DNA of 64,000 nt. Source: Pseudomonas nitroreducens TX1. GTDB taxonomy: Bacteria > Pseudomonadota > Gammaproteobacteria > Pseudomonadales > Pseudomonadaceae. The notes beneath the pieces were generated by a model, which saw only the letters and a list, made by a program, of their open reading frames with translations, ran no database searches and was not told where the DNA came from. Below, in pieces: positions 1 to 9,082 of the stretch (position 1 is the first letter of the stretch; each line of letters starts with the position of its first letter). Position numbers and translations under genes: made by a program. Location of the stretch: positions 29,875-93,874 of the forward strand of contig NZ_AMZB01000106.1 in NCBI RefSeq assembly GCF_000313755.1, given 5' to 3'.

Positions 1-548
1 CACTGCAACTCGGCGGCCGGTGGCAGCGGCGCCTTGCCCGCCTCCTGGCTGCCGATCAAATAGCCGCTGACCGACACCAGCGCCTTCACCCGCTCGGGCC
101 ACAGCGCCGCGACGATGTCCGCCGAGCGTGCCCCCCAGTCGTAACCGGCGAGCACCGCGCGCTTGATCTTCAACGCATCCATGAAGTCGATGACGTCCAC
201 CGCCAGTGCGGCGGGTTCACCGTTGCGCTGGGTCGATGCGGAAAGGAAGCGGGTTTCGCCATAGCCACGGGCATAGGGAACCAGCACGTGGTAGCCCTTG
301 GCTGCCAACTGCGGCGCCACCTCGGCATAGCTGTGTATGTCGTAGGGCCAGCCATGCAGCAGGATCACCACCGGGCCATCGGCCGGGCCGGCTTCTGCAT
401 AGGCGACGTTGAGCAGGCCGGCATCGACGTGCTTGAGCGCGCCGAAGGCCGGGTCGGTGGCCGCTTGCGCCACGGCGCCACAGGTAAATGGCGCAAGGGC
501 GATGGCCAGCGCCGAGGCGCCGAGTTGCGGGGACTTGAACAGGTTCAT
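1..548 (-). CDS. Alpha/beta hydrolase, epoxide hydrolase/dehalogenase-like (3' end outside window)
   Basis: Leftward gene whose C-terminal part lies beyond the window; 182 codons are visible. The start at 548 opens a secretion signal (MNLFKSPQLGASALAIALAP, then a small-residue region ending AVAQA), so the enzyme is probably periplasmic. Residues after the signal carry the oxyanion-hole motif HGWPYD and the nucleophile elbow GYDWGARSA, in which Asp replaces the usual Ser. That Asp nucleophile is typical of soluble epoxide hydrolases and haloalkane dehalogenases; the sequence does not say which substrate is used. The neighbour at 607-1956 is a second Asp-type hydrolase in the same direction, so the two may be co-transcribed. 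The class is fairly sure; the substrate is unknown. Confidence 0.8.
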   Translation of the reverse strand, partial: MNLFKSPQLGASALAIALAPFTCGAVAQAATDPAFGALKHVDAGLLNVAYAEAGPADGPVVILLHGWPYDIHSYAEVAPQLAAKGYHVLVPYARGYGETRFLSASTQRNGEPAALAVDVIDFMDALKIKRAVLAGYDWGARSADIVAALWPERVKALVSVSGYLIGSQEAGKAPLPPAAELQ

Positions 549-606
549 TGCAGGTCTCCAGGGCAGACGCGCGGCCTACCCGGTGGTTGCCGGCAAGCGG
601 CGGGTT

Positions 607-1956
607 CTAGTGGTTGTTCAGGCTGGTTCGCAGGGGGCGGAACGCCTCGCGCAGTTCTTCGCTGAACAGCTGCGGCTGTTCCCAGGCGGCGAAGTGGCCG
701 CCCTTGTCCACCGCATGGAAGTAGTCCAGCGACGGATAGGCGCGCTGCGCCCAGCTTTTCGGCGCGCGGTAGATCTCGCCGGGGAAGACGGTGATGGCCA
801 CCGGCACCTTGATCTGAGAGGTCTTCTGCGCCGCCGCGCTGAAGTTGTTGTTGTTGTTTTCCCAGTAGAAGCGCGAAGAGGAAGCCCCGGTGTTGGTCAG
901 CCAGTAGAGCGAGATGTCGTCGAGCATCTCGTCGCGGCTCAGCACGCGCTCGGGCTCGCCACCACTGTCGGTCCAGGCGGCGAACTTCTCGTACATCCAG
1001 GCGGCCATGCCGGCCGGTGAATCGGCCAGGGAATAGCCAATGGTCTGCGGGCGGGTCACCATCATCGCGCCGTAGGCGGCGTTGCGGCCGAAGAAGGAGC
1101 TCAGCGCATCGAAGGCGCGGCGCTCATCAGCGCCCAGCCCGGCGGGTGCCGGGGCGCCACTGTTGATCGGCCCGACCAGCTCCGGCGGCACCGTCGCCGG
1201 CATGTTCAGGTGGATACCGAGCAGGCCGGGCGGGGCCAGGCGGCCGAGCGCATCGGAGATGACCGAGCCATGGTCGCCGCCCTGGGACACATAGTGGCTG
1301 TAGCCCAGGCGCTTCATCAGCACGTCCCAGGCGCGGGCCACCCGGTCCGGGCCCCAGCCAGTGGCGGTCGGCTTGCCGGAGAAGCCGTGGCCGGGGATGG
1401 CCGGGATCACCACGTCGAAGGCGTCTTCCGCACGTCCTCCATAGGCCACCGGGTCGGTCAGCGGGCCGATGGTCTTGAGGAACTCCAGCGGCGAGCCTGG
1501 CCAGCCGTGGGTGAGGATCAGCGGCATGGCATGCGGCTCCTTCGAACGCACGTGGATGAACTGGATGTCCATGCCGTCGATGCGGGTGACGAACTGCGGC
1601 AGCGCATTGAGCCTGGCTTCTGCGCGGCGCCAGTCGTAGTCCTTGCCCCAGTAGTCCACCAGCGCGCGGACCTTCTCCAGCTGGATGCCCTGGGAGGCAT
1701 CGTTCACCGTCTCGCGGTCAGGCCAGCGCGTGGCGGCAATGCGCCGGCGCAGGTCGTCCAGTTGCTCCTGGGGCACCTGAATGCGGAACGGGCGCACGCT
1801 GTCATCGGCGTTCGCTGTGCTGCTGGCGTTCGCGGCGAACGCTTGTTGCAGCAGGTGATGCTGGCCGTCGCCGAGCAGGAACAGCCCCACGGCGGTGGCC
1901 ATGAGCGAACGGCTGAAGCGACGACGAAGAAGAGGCGATAACGAGGCGGCTGGCAT
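607..1956 (-). CDS. Epoxide hydrolase family protein, exported
   Basis: 449-residue protein. The start at 1956 is preferred because a good GGGAGA ribosome site precedes it; an open extension to 2106 encodes unconvincing sequence. The N-terminus has an arginine-rich stretch followed by a hydrophobic segment (RRRFSRSLMATAVGLFLLG), a secretion signal that could be Tat-like. Residues about 53-165 fit the N-terminal epoxide hydrolase domain (DSVRPFRIQVPQEQLDDLRR), followed by HGWPGSPLEF near residue 150, nucleophile D228 in SQGGDHGS, and catalytic H421 in KGGHFAAWEQP. Length and order match the bacterial microsomal-type epoxide hydrolase family. The next gene leftward is another Asp-nucleophile hydrolase after a gap of about 60 bases. 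Natural substrate unknown. Confidence 0.88.
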   Translation of the reverse strand: MPAASLSPLLRRRFSRSLMATAVGLFLLGDGQHHLLQQAFAANASSTANADDSVRPFRIQVPQEQLDDLRRRIAATRWPDRETVNDASQGIQLEKVRALVDYWGKDYDWRRAEARLNALPQFVTRIDGMDIQFIHVRSKEPHAMPLILTHGWPGSPLEFLKTIGPLTDPVAYGGRAEDAFDVVIPAIPGHGFSGKPTATGWGPDRVARAWDVLMKRLGYSHYVSQGGDHGSVISDALGRLAPPGLLGIHLNMPATVPPELVGPINSGAPAPAGLGADERRAFDALSSFFGRNAAYGAMMVTRPQTIGYSLADSPAGMAAWMYEKFAAWTDSGGEPERVLSRDEMLDDISLYWLTNTGASSSRFYWENNNNNFSAAAQKTSQIKVPVAITVFPGEIYRAPKSWAQRAYPSLDYFHAVDKGGHFAAWEQPQLFSEELREAFRPLRTSLNNH

Positions 1957-2050
1957 GGTCGATCTCCCTGGTTCACTGGCCGGCGGATCGGCGGCCTGCA
2001 GCGATCTCAACAAAGCCCGGCAGATGCGGCGATTGCACCATGGTGTCGGT

Positions 2051-2115
2051 CGATACCTTGGTATCGGGGCTCGCGCGCGCCCCGCGTGCGGTGTCGCAGC
2101 CGACACCTAGGTATC
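2051..2115. promoter_or_regulatory. Paired palindromic operator-like sites between the hydrolase and kinase genes
   Basis: The 221-base divergent gap holds a perfect 16-base palindrome CGATACCTTGGTATCG at 2051-2066 and a near copy GACACCTAGGTATC at 2102-2115, with centres exactly 50 bases apart. Both have an ACC-N2-GGT core. They are placed where a regulator could act on both the leftward hydrolase gene and the rightward kinase gene. The FixJ-like protein at 5380-6066 is a candidate binder; this is inference. Confidence 0.6.
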
Positions 2116-2177
2116 ATTGGCAGCCCCGCCGGCAAGGCGCATGATCGCCCCACGGCTAGCGCCGGGAGAGGATCGGA

Positions 2178-4976
2178 ATGCACAACGAAGCCTTCGACAA
2201 ACTGCCCGACATGGCGTGGACCGCCAACCTCGAAGGCCGTCTGGAAAGCGTCAACCAGGCCTGGCGCCGCTATGCCGGCCGGGACCGGGATACCCTTGGC
2301 GACGACATCTGGCAGACGCTGGTGCACCCTGCGGACCTGCCCGTGGTGCAGCAGGGCTGGAGTGCCATCCGCCAGTCCGGCACGCCCCGCGACCTGCAGG
2401 CGCGCCTGCGCCGGCACGACGGGATCTACCGGCGCTTCCTGCTGCGCGCCCGTGCACTCACCGACGACGATGGCGCACTGGTTGGCTGGTGCGGCCAGAA
2501 CATCGATATCGACGACCTGCCGGCCGCCGCACCGGCTGCCATCACCCAGGACACCCAGGAGATCATCGACAGCATTCCCGGCCTGATCTCGCTGATGACG
2601 CCCGACGGCGAGCTGGAATGCGTCAATCGCCACAACAGCGACTACCTCGGCGCCAGCCTCGAGCAGCTGCGCGGCTGGACAGGCTCCAGCACGCTCCATC
2701 CCGACGACCTGCCCCAGGCGCTGAAGGCGTGGCAGCACTCCGTCGCCAGCGGCGAGCCATACAACGTCCAGCACCGGGTGCGCGGCGCGGACGGCATCTA
2801 CCGCTGGTTCCATGTACGCGCCCTGCCCCACCGCGATGCCGCTGGACGCATCCAGCGCTGGTTCGTGCTCAAGGTGGACATCGACGAACAGAAGCGTGAC
2901 CGGGCGCTGATTGCCCAGGCGCGGGAGTCGCTGGCCCTGGCGCTGGACGAGGTCCGGGCTTCTGAAGACCGCCTGCGCACGCTGATCGACGCCGTGCCGG
3001 GTTTCGTCTGGCGCACCGACCCGGATGGCAGCGTGGAATTCTTGAACCAGCGCTGGTTCGACTACACCGGCATGAGCGCGGAAGGCGCTGCCGGCGTCGG
3101 CTGGATGAGCGCCCTGCACCCCGAGGACGCGCCGGCGCTGGGTGCCTACTGGCAGGGACTTTTGGAGGCCGGTAGCGCTGGCGAGTTCGAGGCACGCCTG
3201 CGGCGCTTCGACGGCAGCTACCGCTGGTTCCTGATCCGCGCGGTGCCGCAGCTCGACGCGGCCGGGCGCGTGCTGAAATGGTATGGCGGCAACACCGATA
3301 TCCATGAGCGCAAGCGCGCCGAGCTGCTGCTGGCCGGCGAGAAACGCCTGCTCGGCCTGATGGCCGGCGGCTGTGCCCTGCCGCAGGTACTGGCAACCCT
3401 TTGCGAACTGGTGGAAGCCAACCTCGAAGACAGCCGCTGCGCCATCACCCTGGTCACGCCCCGCCATGGCCGCCCGCCGGAAGCGACGCTGCGTCTGCAG
3501 GCCGGTGCCGCTCCCCATCTGCCGGCTTCGCTGTACGGCGGCGCGGACGGTCAGCCAGTGGAGGCCCACAGCAGCCCGCAAGCCCAGGCCGCACTGGAAA
3601 AAGCCAGGGTTCAGGCCAATGACCTGGACGGCGAAACCCGCTGGCCCGACTGGCGGCAACAGGCACGGGCTTGTGGGCTGCGAGCGCTGGCGGCAATACC
3701 GGTGGTGTCCAACCAAGGCGAGGTCAGCGGTATCCTCTCGGTCTATTTCACCCAGCCCCATGCGCCGGACGAAACCCAGTGCGCGCTTGTCTCACAGTTC
3801 ACCCACCTTGCCAGCATCGCCATCGACCGCGCCCGCAGCGAAGCGGCCCTGCGCCAGAGCGAAGCCTTCCTGGCCAAGGCCCAGCGCATCAGCCTCACCG
3901 GCACCTTCTCCTGGCGCGTGGACAACGACGAGATTGCCTGGTCGGAGGAAATCTACCGGCTTCTCGACCTGCAGCCGGGCCTGACGCCGAGCTTCGAGCT
4001 GATCTTCTCGCGCATCCACCCCGAGGACCGCGCCACCGTACAAGCGCTTCTCAAGCGCCAGCGCCGCGACGGCTGCGACTTCGAGCACGAACATCGACTG
4101 CTGCTTCCCTGCGGCTCCGTGCGCCATGTCCACCTGGTCGCACAGGCCACCCGCGAGGCCGACGGTGCGCTGCTGTACATCGCCACGGCGCAGGACGTCA
4201 CCCAGCGCCGGCTGGCCGAGGAAACCCTGCACCGAACCCGTGCCGAACTGGCCCACGTCGCCCGTGTGGCCAGCCTGGGCGCACTGACCGCGTCCATCGC
4301 CCACGAGGTCAACCAGCCGCTGGCCGGCATCATCACCAACGCCAGCACCTGCCTGCGCATGCTGGGAGCGCCAACGCCGAACCTGGAAGGCGCGCGGGAA
4401 ACCGCCCGGCGCACCATCCGCGACGGCAACCGCGCGGCGGACGTGATCAAGCGCCTGCGTGCCCTGTTCGCCCGCCACGAGGCGGTCAGCGAACCGGTCG
4501 ACCTCAACGAGGCAGCGCGGGAAGTGATCGCCATGCTGCACAACGAACTGCAGCGTCACGGCGTGACCGTTCTGCCGACGCTGCAGCAAGACCTGCCCGC
4601 CGTGAGCGGTGATCGCGTGCAACTGCAGCAGGTGATCCTCAACCTCATCCTCAACGCCCTCGATGCGCTGGGCGACGTGCATGACCGTCCCCGACAGTTG
4701 CGCATCAGCAGCGGCCTGGACCCGGACGCGAGCATCTTCCTCGCTGTGCGCGACAACGGCGCGGGCTTCGCGCCAGCAGACGCCGGCCGCCTGTTCGACG
4801 CCTTCTTCAGCACCAAGCAGGCGGGCATGGGCATCGGTCTATGGGTCAGCCGCTCCATCGTCGAGCACCACGCCGGCCGTATCTGGGCCACCACCCACGA
4901 CGGGCCGGGCGCTACCTTCATCTTCGCGCTGCCCCATGCGCAACCCACCCCCGACCAACCGACGGAGATCCGCTGA
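2178..4976 (+). CDS. Multi-PAS/GAF sensor histidine kinase
   Basis: 932-residue kinase with no transmembrane segment that I can see, so probably a cytoplasmic sensor. Order: PAS 1 (about 10-115), PAS 2 (128-245), PAS 3 (265-385), GAF (384-555), PAS 4 (557-690), HisKA dimerisation domain, HATPase. Each PAS ends in a PAC-like segment such as GIYRWFHVRALPHRD. The phosphoacceptor is H709 in ASIAHEVNQPLAG, the FixL/NtrB-like subclass; the N box is LNLILNALDAL, the G1 box DNGAGF and the G2 box GMGIGLWVSR. The ribosome site GAGAGGA lies just before the ATG. Its stop overlaps the start of the receiver gene by one base (TGATG), so the two are translationally coupled. No haem-binding or other ligand motif identifies the signal. 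Confidence 0.92.
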   Translation: MHNEAFDKLPDMAWTANLEGRLESVNQAWRRYAGRDRDTLGDDIWQTLVHPADLPVVQQGWSAIRQSGTPRDLQARLRRHDGIYRRFLLRARALTDDDGALVGWCGQNIDIDDLPAAAPAAITQDTQEIIDSIPGLISLMTPDGELECVNRHNSDYLGASLEQLRGWTGSSTLHPDDLPQALKAWQHSVASGEPYNVQHRVRGADGIYRWFHVRALPHRDAAGRIQRWFVLKVDIDEQKRDRALIAQARESLALALDEVRASEDRLRTLIDAVPGFVWRTDPDGSVEFLNQRWFDYTGMSAEGAAGVGWMSALHPEDAPALGAYWQGLLEAGSAGEFEARLRRFDGSYRWFLIRAVPQLDAAGRVLKWYGGNTDIHERKRAELLLAGEKRLLGLMAGGCALPQVLATLCELVEANLEDSRCAITLVTPRHGRPPEATLRLQAGAAPHLPASLYGGADGQPVEAHSSPQAQAALEKARVQANDLDGETRWPDWRQQARACGLRALAAIPVVSNQGEVSGILSVYFTQPHAPDETQCALVSQFTHLASIAIDRARSEAALRQSEAFLAKAQRISLTGTFSWRVDNDEIAWSEEIYRLLDLQPGLTPSFELIFSRIHPEDRATVQALLKRQRRDGCDFEHEHRLLLPCGSVRHVHLVAQATREADGALLYIATAQDVTQRRLAEETLHRTRAELAHVARVASLGALTASIAHEVNQPLAGIITNASTCLRMLGAPTPNLEGARETARRTIRDGNRAADVIKRLRALFARHEAVSEPVDLNEAAREVIAMLHNELQRHGVTVLPTLQQDLPAVSGDRVQLQQVILNLILNALDALGDVHDRPRQLRISSGLDPDASIFLAVRDNGAGFAPADAGRLFDAFFSTKQAGMGIGLWVSRSIVEHHAGRIWATTHDGPGATFIFALPHAQPTPDQPTEIR

Positions 4977-5347
4977 TGGCCACGCCCCTGCTCGTGTCGG
5001 TGGTCGATGACGACGAATCGGTGCGCGAATCCCTGCCGGACCTGCTACGCGAGTTCGGCTTCCAGGTCTGCGCGTTTTCCAGCGCCGAAGACTTCCTCGC
5101 GTCGGACGCGCTGCAGCGCACCCGCTGCCTGATCCTCGACGTGTCGATGCCGGGCATGAGCGGTCCGCAGTTGCAGAAGGAACTGACACGGCGCGCGATG
5201 GGCGTGCCGATCATCTTCATCACCGCCCACAGCGACGCGGCCACCCGACCGCGGCTGATTGCCCAGGGAGCGGTGGACTGCCTGCTCAAACCGTTCAGCG
5301 AAGCGGAATTGCTCAAGGCACTCAGTGCCGCCCTGCCGGTCAGTTGA
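4976..5347 (+). CDS. Single-domain response regulator receiver
   Basis: 123-residue stand-alone receiver: acidic pocket DDD at 11-13, phosphoacceptor D55 in LILDVSMPGMSG, switch Thr in FITAHSD and the conserved Lys K105 in LLKPFSE. There is no output domain, so it probably acts as a phosphate sink, a shuttle, or by protein contact, as CheY/DivK-type proteins do. It is coupled to the kinase by a TGATG overlap and followed after 32 bases by the FixJ-like regulator. Which receiver the kinase prefers cannot be read from sequence. Confidence 0.9.
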   Translation: MATPLLVSVVDDDESVRESLPDLLREFGFQVCAFSSAEDFLASDALQRTRCLILDVSMPGMSGPQLQKELTRRAMGVPIIFITAHSDAATRPRLIAQGAVDCLLKPFSEAELLKALSAALPVS

Positions 5348-5379
5348 CAGCCCGGTCGACGCCACTCGGAGGACATGGC

Positions 5380-6066
5380 ATGTTGCACCACTATCCCGCC
5401 CATCCCGGCCCAGCCCAGCGAGTGGAACGCCTGCCGATGCAAGAGCCGACGCCTATCGTCTACGTCGTCGACGACGACATTTCGGTGCGTGAATCACTGG
5501 AACTGCTGATCCGCTCGGCCGGCTGGCGACCAGTGCTGTTCGACGCCGCCACGGCCTTCCTCGACGAGCCGGCCAGCGTCGCGCCCAGTTGCCTGGTGCT
5601 TGACGTCAACCTACCGGATCTCAACGGCCTCGACCTGCAAAGCAGCGTGGCCGGTGCGCGCCCGGCGATGCCGATCATCTTCATCACCGGCTATGGCGAC
5701 GTGCCGTTGACCGTGCGCGCAATGAAGGCCGGCGCGGTGGAATTCCTCACCAAGCCGTTCGACAGCGACATCCTGCTGCAAGCCATCGCCGACGCGCTGC
5801 AGCACAGCCGCGTCGCGCTCGGCCAGCAAAGCCGGCTCGATGCCCTGCGCCAGGCCTATACGCTGCTCACCAGCCGCGAGCGGGAAGTGCTGGAAATGGT
5901 GGTGGCCGGACGCTTGAACAAGCAGATCGCGGCCGACCTGGGCATCAGCGAGATTACCGTAAAGGCGCACCGCGGCCGGGTCATGCGCAAGATGCAGGCG
6001 CGCACCCTGCCGGACCTGGTGAACATGGCGGCCCTGCTGGCGATCACGCCCGCCGAGAGCCGCTGA
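5380..6066 (+). CDS. FixJ/NarL-type response regulator (receiver plus LuxR HTH)
   Basis: 228-residue transcription factor. The start at 5380 follows GGAGG with seven-base spacing; in-frame codons just upstream (5344) or downstream (5437) are less well placed. Receiver: DDD at 31-33, D75 in LVLDVNLPDLNG, Lys in FLTKPFDSDI. Output: C-terminal LuxR-type helix-turn-helix with LTSREREVLEMVVAG and NKQIAADLGISEITVKAHRG. This is the TodT/StyR/FixJ subgroup, usually paired with PAS kinases like the one upstream. Its targets may include the twin palindromes at 2051-2115 (inference). It converges on the large regulator at 6074-8944 with only seven bases between them. Confidence 0.92.
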   Translation: MLHHYPAHPGPAQRVERLPMQEPTPIVYVVDDDISVRESLELLIRSAGWRPVLFDAATAFLDEPASVAPSCLVLDVNLPDLNGLDLQSSVAGARPAMPIIFITGYGDVPLTVRAMKAGAVEFLTKPFDSDILLQAIADALQHSRVALGQQSRLDALRQAYTLLTSREREVLEMVVAGRLNKQIAADLGISEITVKAHRGRVMRKMQARTLPDLVNMAALLAITPAESR

Positions 6067-6073
6067 GCGCGAG

Positions 6074-8944
6074 TCAGGTGGCGCCCAGCGCGCGTCGCCG
6101 CTCCTCCAGCAGACGCACGTCCAACGTGTCGAAGCCTTCCTCGAGCCGGCAGGCGTCCAGCAACGCCAGCGCCGCGACGTCCTCGCCCTGTCTCGTGCGC
6201 AGCCGCGCCAGGTCCAGGCTCGTACGCAGGATCCAGGCCCTGGCGCCCTGTTCGCGCGCCATCGCCAGCGAAGCCTGCAGCAGTTGCTCCACCGCCTGAT
6301 CGCCCTCCTCGCCCAAGGCGCCGATGATCTGCGCCTCGATGCGCATCAGCTCCGGCAACGCATAGGCATCGCCACTGCCGCGGCAATGGGCGATGCAGCG
6401 CCGCGCAACGCCCAGCGCGCGGCGGTGTTCGCCAGCGAGGATAAGGCCCTCGGCGAGGGCAATCTCGAAGGACGTGGTCAGCAACTCGTAGCGCATGCCG
6501 TGGAGGCGCGTGAGGCTCTCCTCCAACTGGCGCACCGCGTCGCCGGGCTGTTCACGGCGAATGGCGATGGCTGCATGGAACCCCTGAGTGGCAGCCTGAT
6601 ACGGCGCGAAGGCGTTGGCTTCGGCAATGCGGCTGAAGGTCGCCAGGCTCCGGTCGGCCTTGTCCAGCTCACCGGTCCAGATGTGGATGCAGAGCGTCCA
6701 CACCAGGGCGATGCAGTGGGTCGCGGGATGGTTGAGTTCCGCCGCCTCGGCCTCTACCTGGTCCGCCCAGCGCCGCGACTGGTCGGCGCAACCGAGCAGC
6801 CAGAGCGTGCGCGCCAGGGCCAGGCCGGTGCGGTTGTGGTGATCGAAGCCATAGTGCAGTGTGCGGCTGCGTTCCGAGGGCAGGCTGTTGCGCAGGGACT
6901 TTTCCAGCTCCTCGCGCGCGCGCCGCTGATCGCCCAGCAGGTGATGGGAGATACCTGCCAGCGAGGCGGCCACCGCCACCGCTTCCGGTTCGCCCAGGGT
7001 GTCGCCGACCACCACCGCGCGCTCCGCCCAGGCCAGCGACGAGGCGAAGTCGCCGATGCGTTCGTAGAAGATCTGCAGGCGCCCCAGTACGCGCAATTCG
7101 GCCCAGTGGTCGGCGAGTGCCACGGCGATTTCCAGCGCGCGCAGCAGGGCCTTGCCGGCCGCCTCGCTGTTACCGCGAGTGAACATCAGCACCAGCCCGA
7201 GGGCCGATTGCAGTTCCATTTCGGTGGGGCTGCCGAAATAGCCCAGTTCCAGCAACTCGGTGGCCCGCGCACACCAGGTGCGGCATTCCACCTGCAGCGA
7301 ATAGTGCAGGAACAACGGCGCACTGGCAGCCGCCAGCGGCAGCGCCAGGCCGGGGTCGCCCTGCGGACCGAAGCTCCACTCCAGCGCGCTGCGCACGTTG
7401 CCCAGCTGGTTGGCCAGGCGCGCGCAGCCCTCGTAGATCACCTCGGGCGCGCTACCCAGTTGCTCCAGCAACCACAGGTAATAAGCGGCATGACGGAAAG
7501 CCAGGGCATGCGCCTCATCAGAACCGTGGCAAGCAGCTTTTTCACGGGCGAAGGCGCGGGTCATCTCCAGCAGGCGATACGCCGAAGCGGCCTCGCTGCG
7601 GTCCACGGCCACCAGCCCCTTGGACGCCAGTTCGTCGAGGATGGCGGCGGCCTCCAATCCATCGATGCGCGCGTCCGCGACGACCTGCGCGGCCGCCTCC
7701 TGGGAGAAGGGCCCGACGAAAACCGACAGACGATCGAACACCAGGCGTTCGTTTTCGGCGAGCAGCGCGTAACTCCAGTCCAGCATGGCGCGCAACGTCT
7801 GGTGGCGAGGCTGTGCCGTGCGCCGACCGGACCACCCCAGGGAAAAACGCTCACCCAGCAGTGCATGGGTGGCCTTGACGCCGTGGAGCGCCACCCGCAC
7901 CGCCGCCAGCTCGATGGGCAAGGCCATGCCGCCCAGGCGTCGGCACATGTCGGCGATCAGGGCGGGGTCGCCCTCCTGCCATTGCAGCGCAGCGTTGGCC
8001 GCCTCGGCGCGCTCCACGAACAGCCGCACGGCAGGGTACGCCAGCAATGTCTCGACAGGCAGGCCGTGCGGCTGCTCGGGAAACTCCAGCGGGCCGAGCC
8101 AGTGCGCCTCTTCGTCCCGCGCCCGCAACGGTTCGCGGCTGGTGGCGAGCAGGCCGACGCCGGGAGCGACGTCGCGGATACGTTCGGCCAGCGCGGAGAT
8201 GACGTCGACCACATGTTCGCAGTTGTCGACGAGCAGCAGCAGAGCCTGGCCCTTGAGGTGCGCCAACAGCACCGCCAGCGGGTCTTCGGCCTGCACTGGC
8301 ACCCCCAGCGCGGCGGCCAGCGCCGAGGCGACCAGATGCTCGTCCTCCACCTGGGCCAGGTCGATGAAGCGCACGGCTTGCCGGCGCTCGGCAAGAAGAC
8401 GATGGCCGACTTCGACGACCAGGCTGGTCTTGCCCACCCCGCCAGTGCCGACGACGGTGAGCAGGCGCGGCTCGCGCAGGCGCTGCAGGATCATCTGCAC
8501 GTCGGCCTCGCGGCCGATCAGCCTCACCCGCGGCGGCAGGCTGCCAACGCCGTCGGCCACGGGCAGCACCGGCAACGCTGCCGGCGCCGCATCGGCCCTG
8601 CGGCTCACGGGCGCGACGAATGCATAGCCGACGCCGACCTGGGTGGCGATGTAGCGCGCGCCACCCTCGCCATCGCCCAGGGCGCGGCGCAGGCCGTTCA
8701 TATGAAAGCGCAGGCTGCCCTCTTCCACCACCATGTCGGGCCAAACACGTTTGAGCAGTTCGCGCTTGGAAAGCACCCGTCCGGGCTTTTCCAGCAGCGC
8801 CAGGAGCAGGTCGAAGGCGCGCCCGCCGATGTCCATCGGCTGCGCATCACGGGTGAGCAGGCGTTTGCCGGGTATCACCCGGAACGGGCCGAATTCGATC
8901 GGCGCTATCGCTGAGGGGGACAGATCGTCCGCTGCAGACTCCAC
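6074..8944 (-). CDS. Winged-helix regulator with NB-ARC-like ATPase and helical repeats
   Basis: 956-residue signal-integrating regulator read from a GTG at 8944 (GGAAG upstream; the nearby ATG is out of frame). Residues 15-112 form an OmpR/ToxR-type winged helix (ISKRELLKRVWP-like region, then GYAFVAP). A P-loop NTPase follows with Walker A GTGGVGKTS at 166-173, a Walker B-like LLLLVDNCEH near 235 and an ATSREPLR sensor segment. The C-terminal half (about 500-950) is Ala/Leu-rich helical repeat sequence of TPR character. The layout is that of the predicted ATPase/winged-helix family, related in logic to MalT and AfsR STAND proteins. The inducer and targets are unknown; it is convergent with the two-component genes. 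Confidence 0.88.
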   Translation of the reverse strand: MESAADDLSPSAIAPIEFGPFRVIPGKRLLTRDAQPMDIGGRAFDLLLALLEKPGRVLSKRELLKRVWPDMVVEEGSLRFHMNGLRRALGDGEGGARYIATQVGVGYAFVAPVSRRADAAPAALPVLPVADGVGSLPPRVRLIGREADVQMILQRLREPRLLTVVGTGGVGKTSLVVEVGHRLLAERRQAVRFIDLAQVEDEHLVASALAAALGVPVQAEDPLAVLLAHLKGQALLLLVDNCEHVVDVISALAERIRDVAPGVGLLATSREPLRARDEEAHWLGPLEFPEQPHGLPVETLLAYPAVRLFVERAEAANAALQWQEGDPALIADMCRRLGGMALPIELAAVRVALHGVKATHALLGERFSLGWSGRRTAQPRHQTLRAMLDWSYALLAENERLVFDRLSVFVGPFSQEAAAQVVADARIDGLEAAAILDELASKGLVAVDRSEAASAYRLLEMTRAFAREKAACHGSDEAHALAFRHAAYYLWLLEQLGSAPEVIYEGCARLANQLGNVRSALEWSFGPQGDPGLALPLAAASAPLFLHYSLQVECRTWCARATELLELGYFGSPTEMELQSALGLVLMFTRGNSEAAGKALLRALEIAVALADHWAELRVLGRLQIFYERIGDFASSLAWAERAVVVGDTLGEPEAVAVAASLAGISHHLLGDQRRAREELEKSLRNSLPSERSRTLHYGFDHHNRTGLALARTLWLLGCADQSRRWADQVEAEAAELNHPATHCIALVWTLCIHIWTGELDKADRSLATFSRIAEANAFAPYQAATQGFHAAIAIRREQPGDAVRQLEESLTRLHGMRYELLTTSFEIALAEGLILAGEHRRALGVARRCIAHCRGSGDAYALPELMRIEAQIIGALGEEGDQAVEQLLQASLAMAREQGARAWILRTSLDLARLRTRQGEDVAALALLDACRLEEGFDTLDVRLLEERRRALGAT

Positions 8945-9082
8945 GGGGCATTTCTTCCGGAAGTGGGAGTGGGCGCGAGGCTGGCCCGCAAGTCCTAGCA
9001 GGATAGGAGTTTCGAGCGCGCGATCAAGCCTGGCGCGCGGCCGTTTATGTGCGCTGTCACGCTAAATCGGCGGCGACCGGGC

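Noticed and set aside
6284..8914. Very long open frame on the plus strand across the large regulator gene
   Set aside because: It is the antisense shadow of a GC-rich gene: composition is Arg/Gln/Gly/His-rich with no domain, while the minus strand has a winged helix and Walker motifs.
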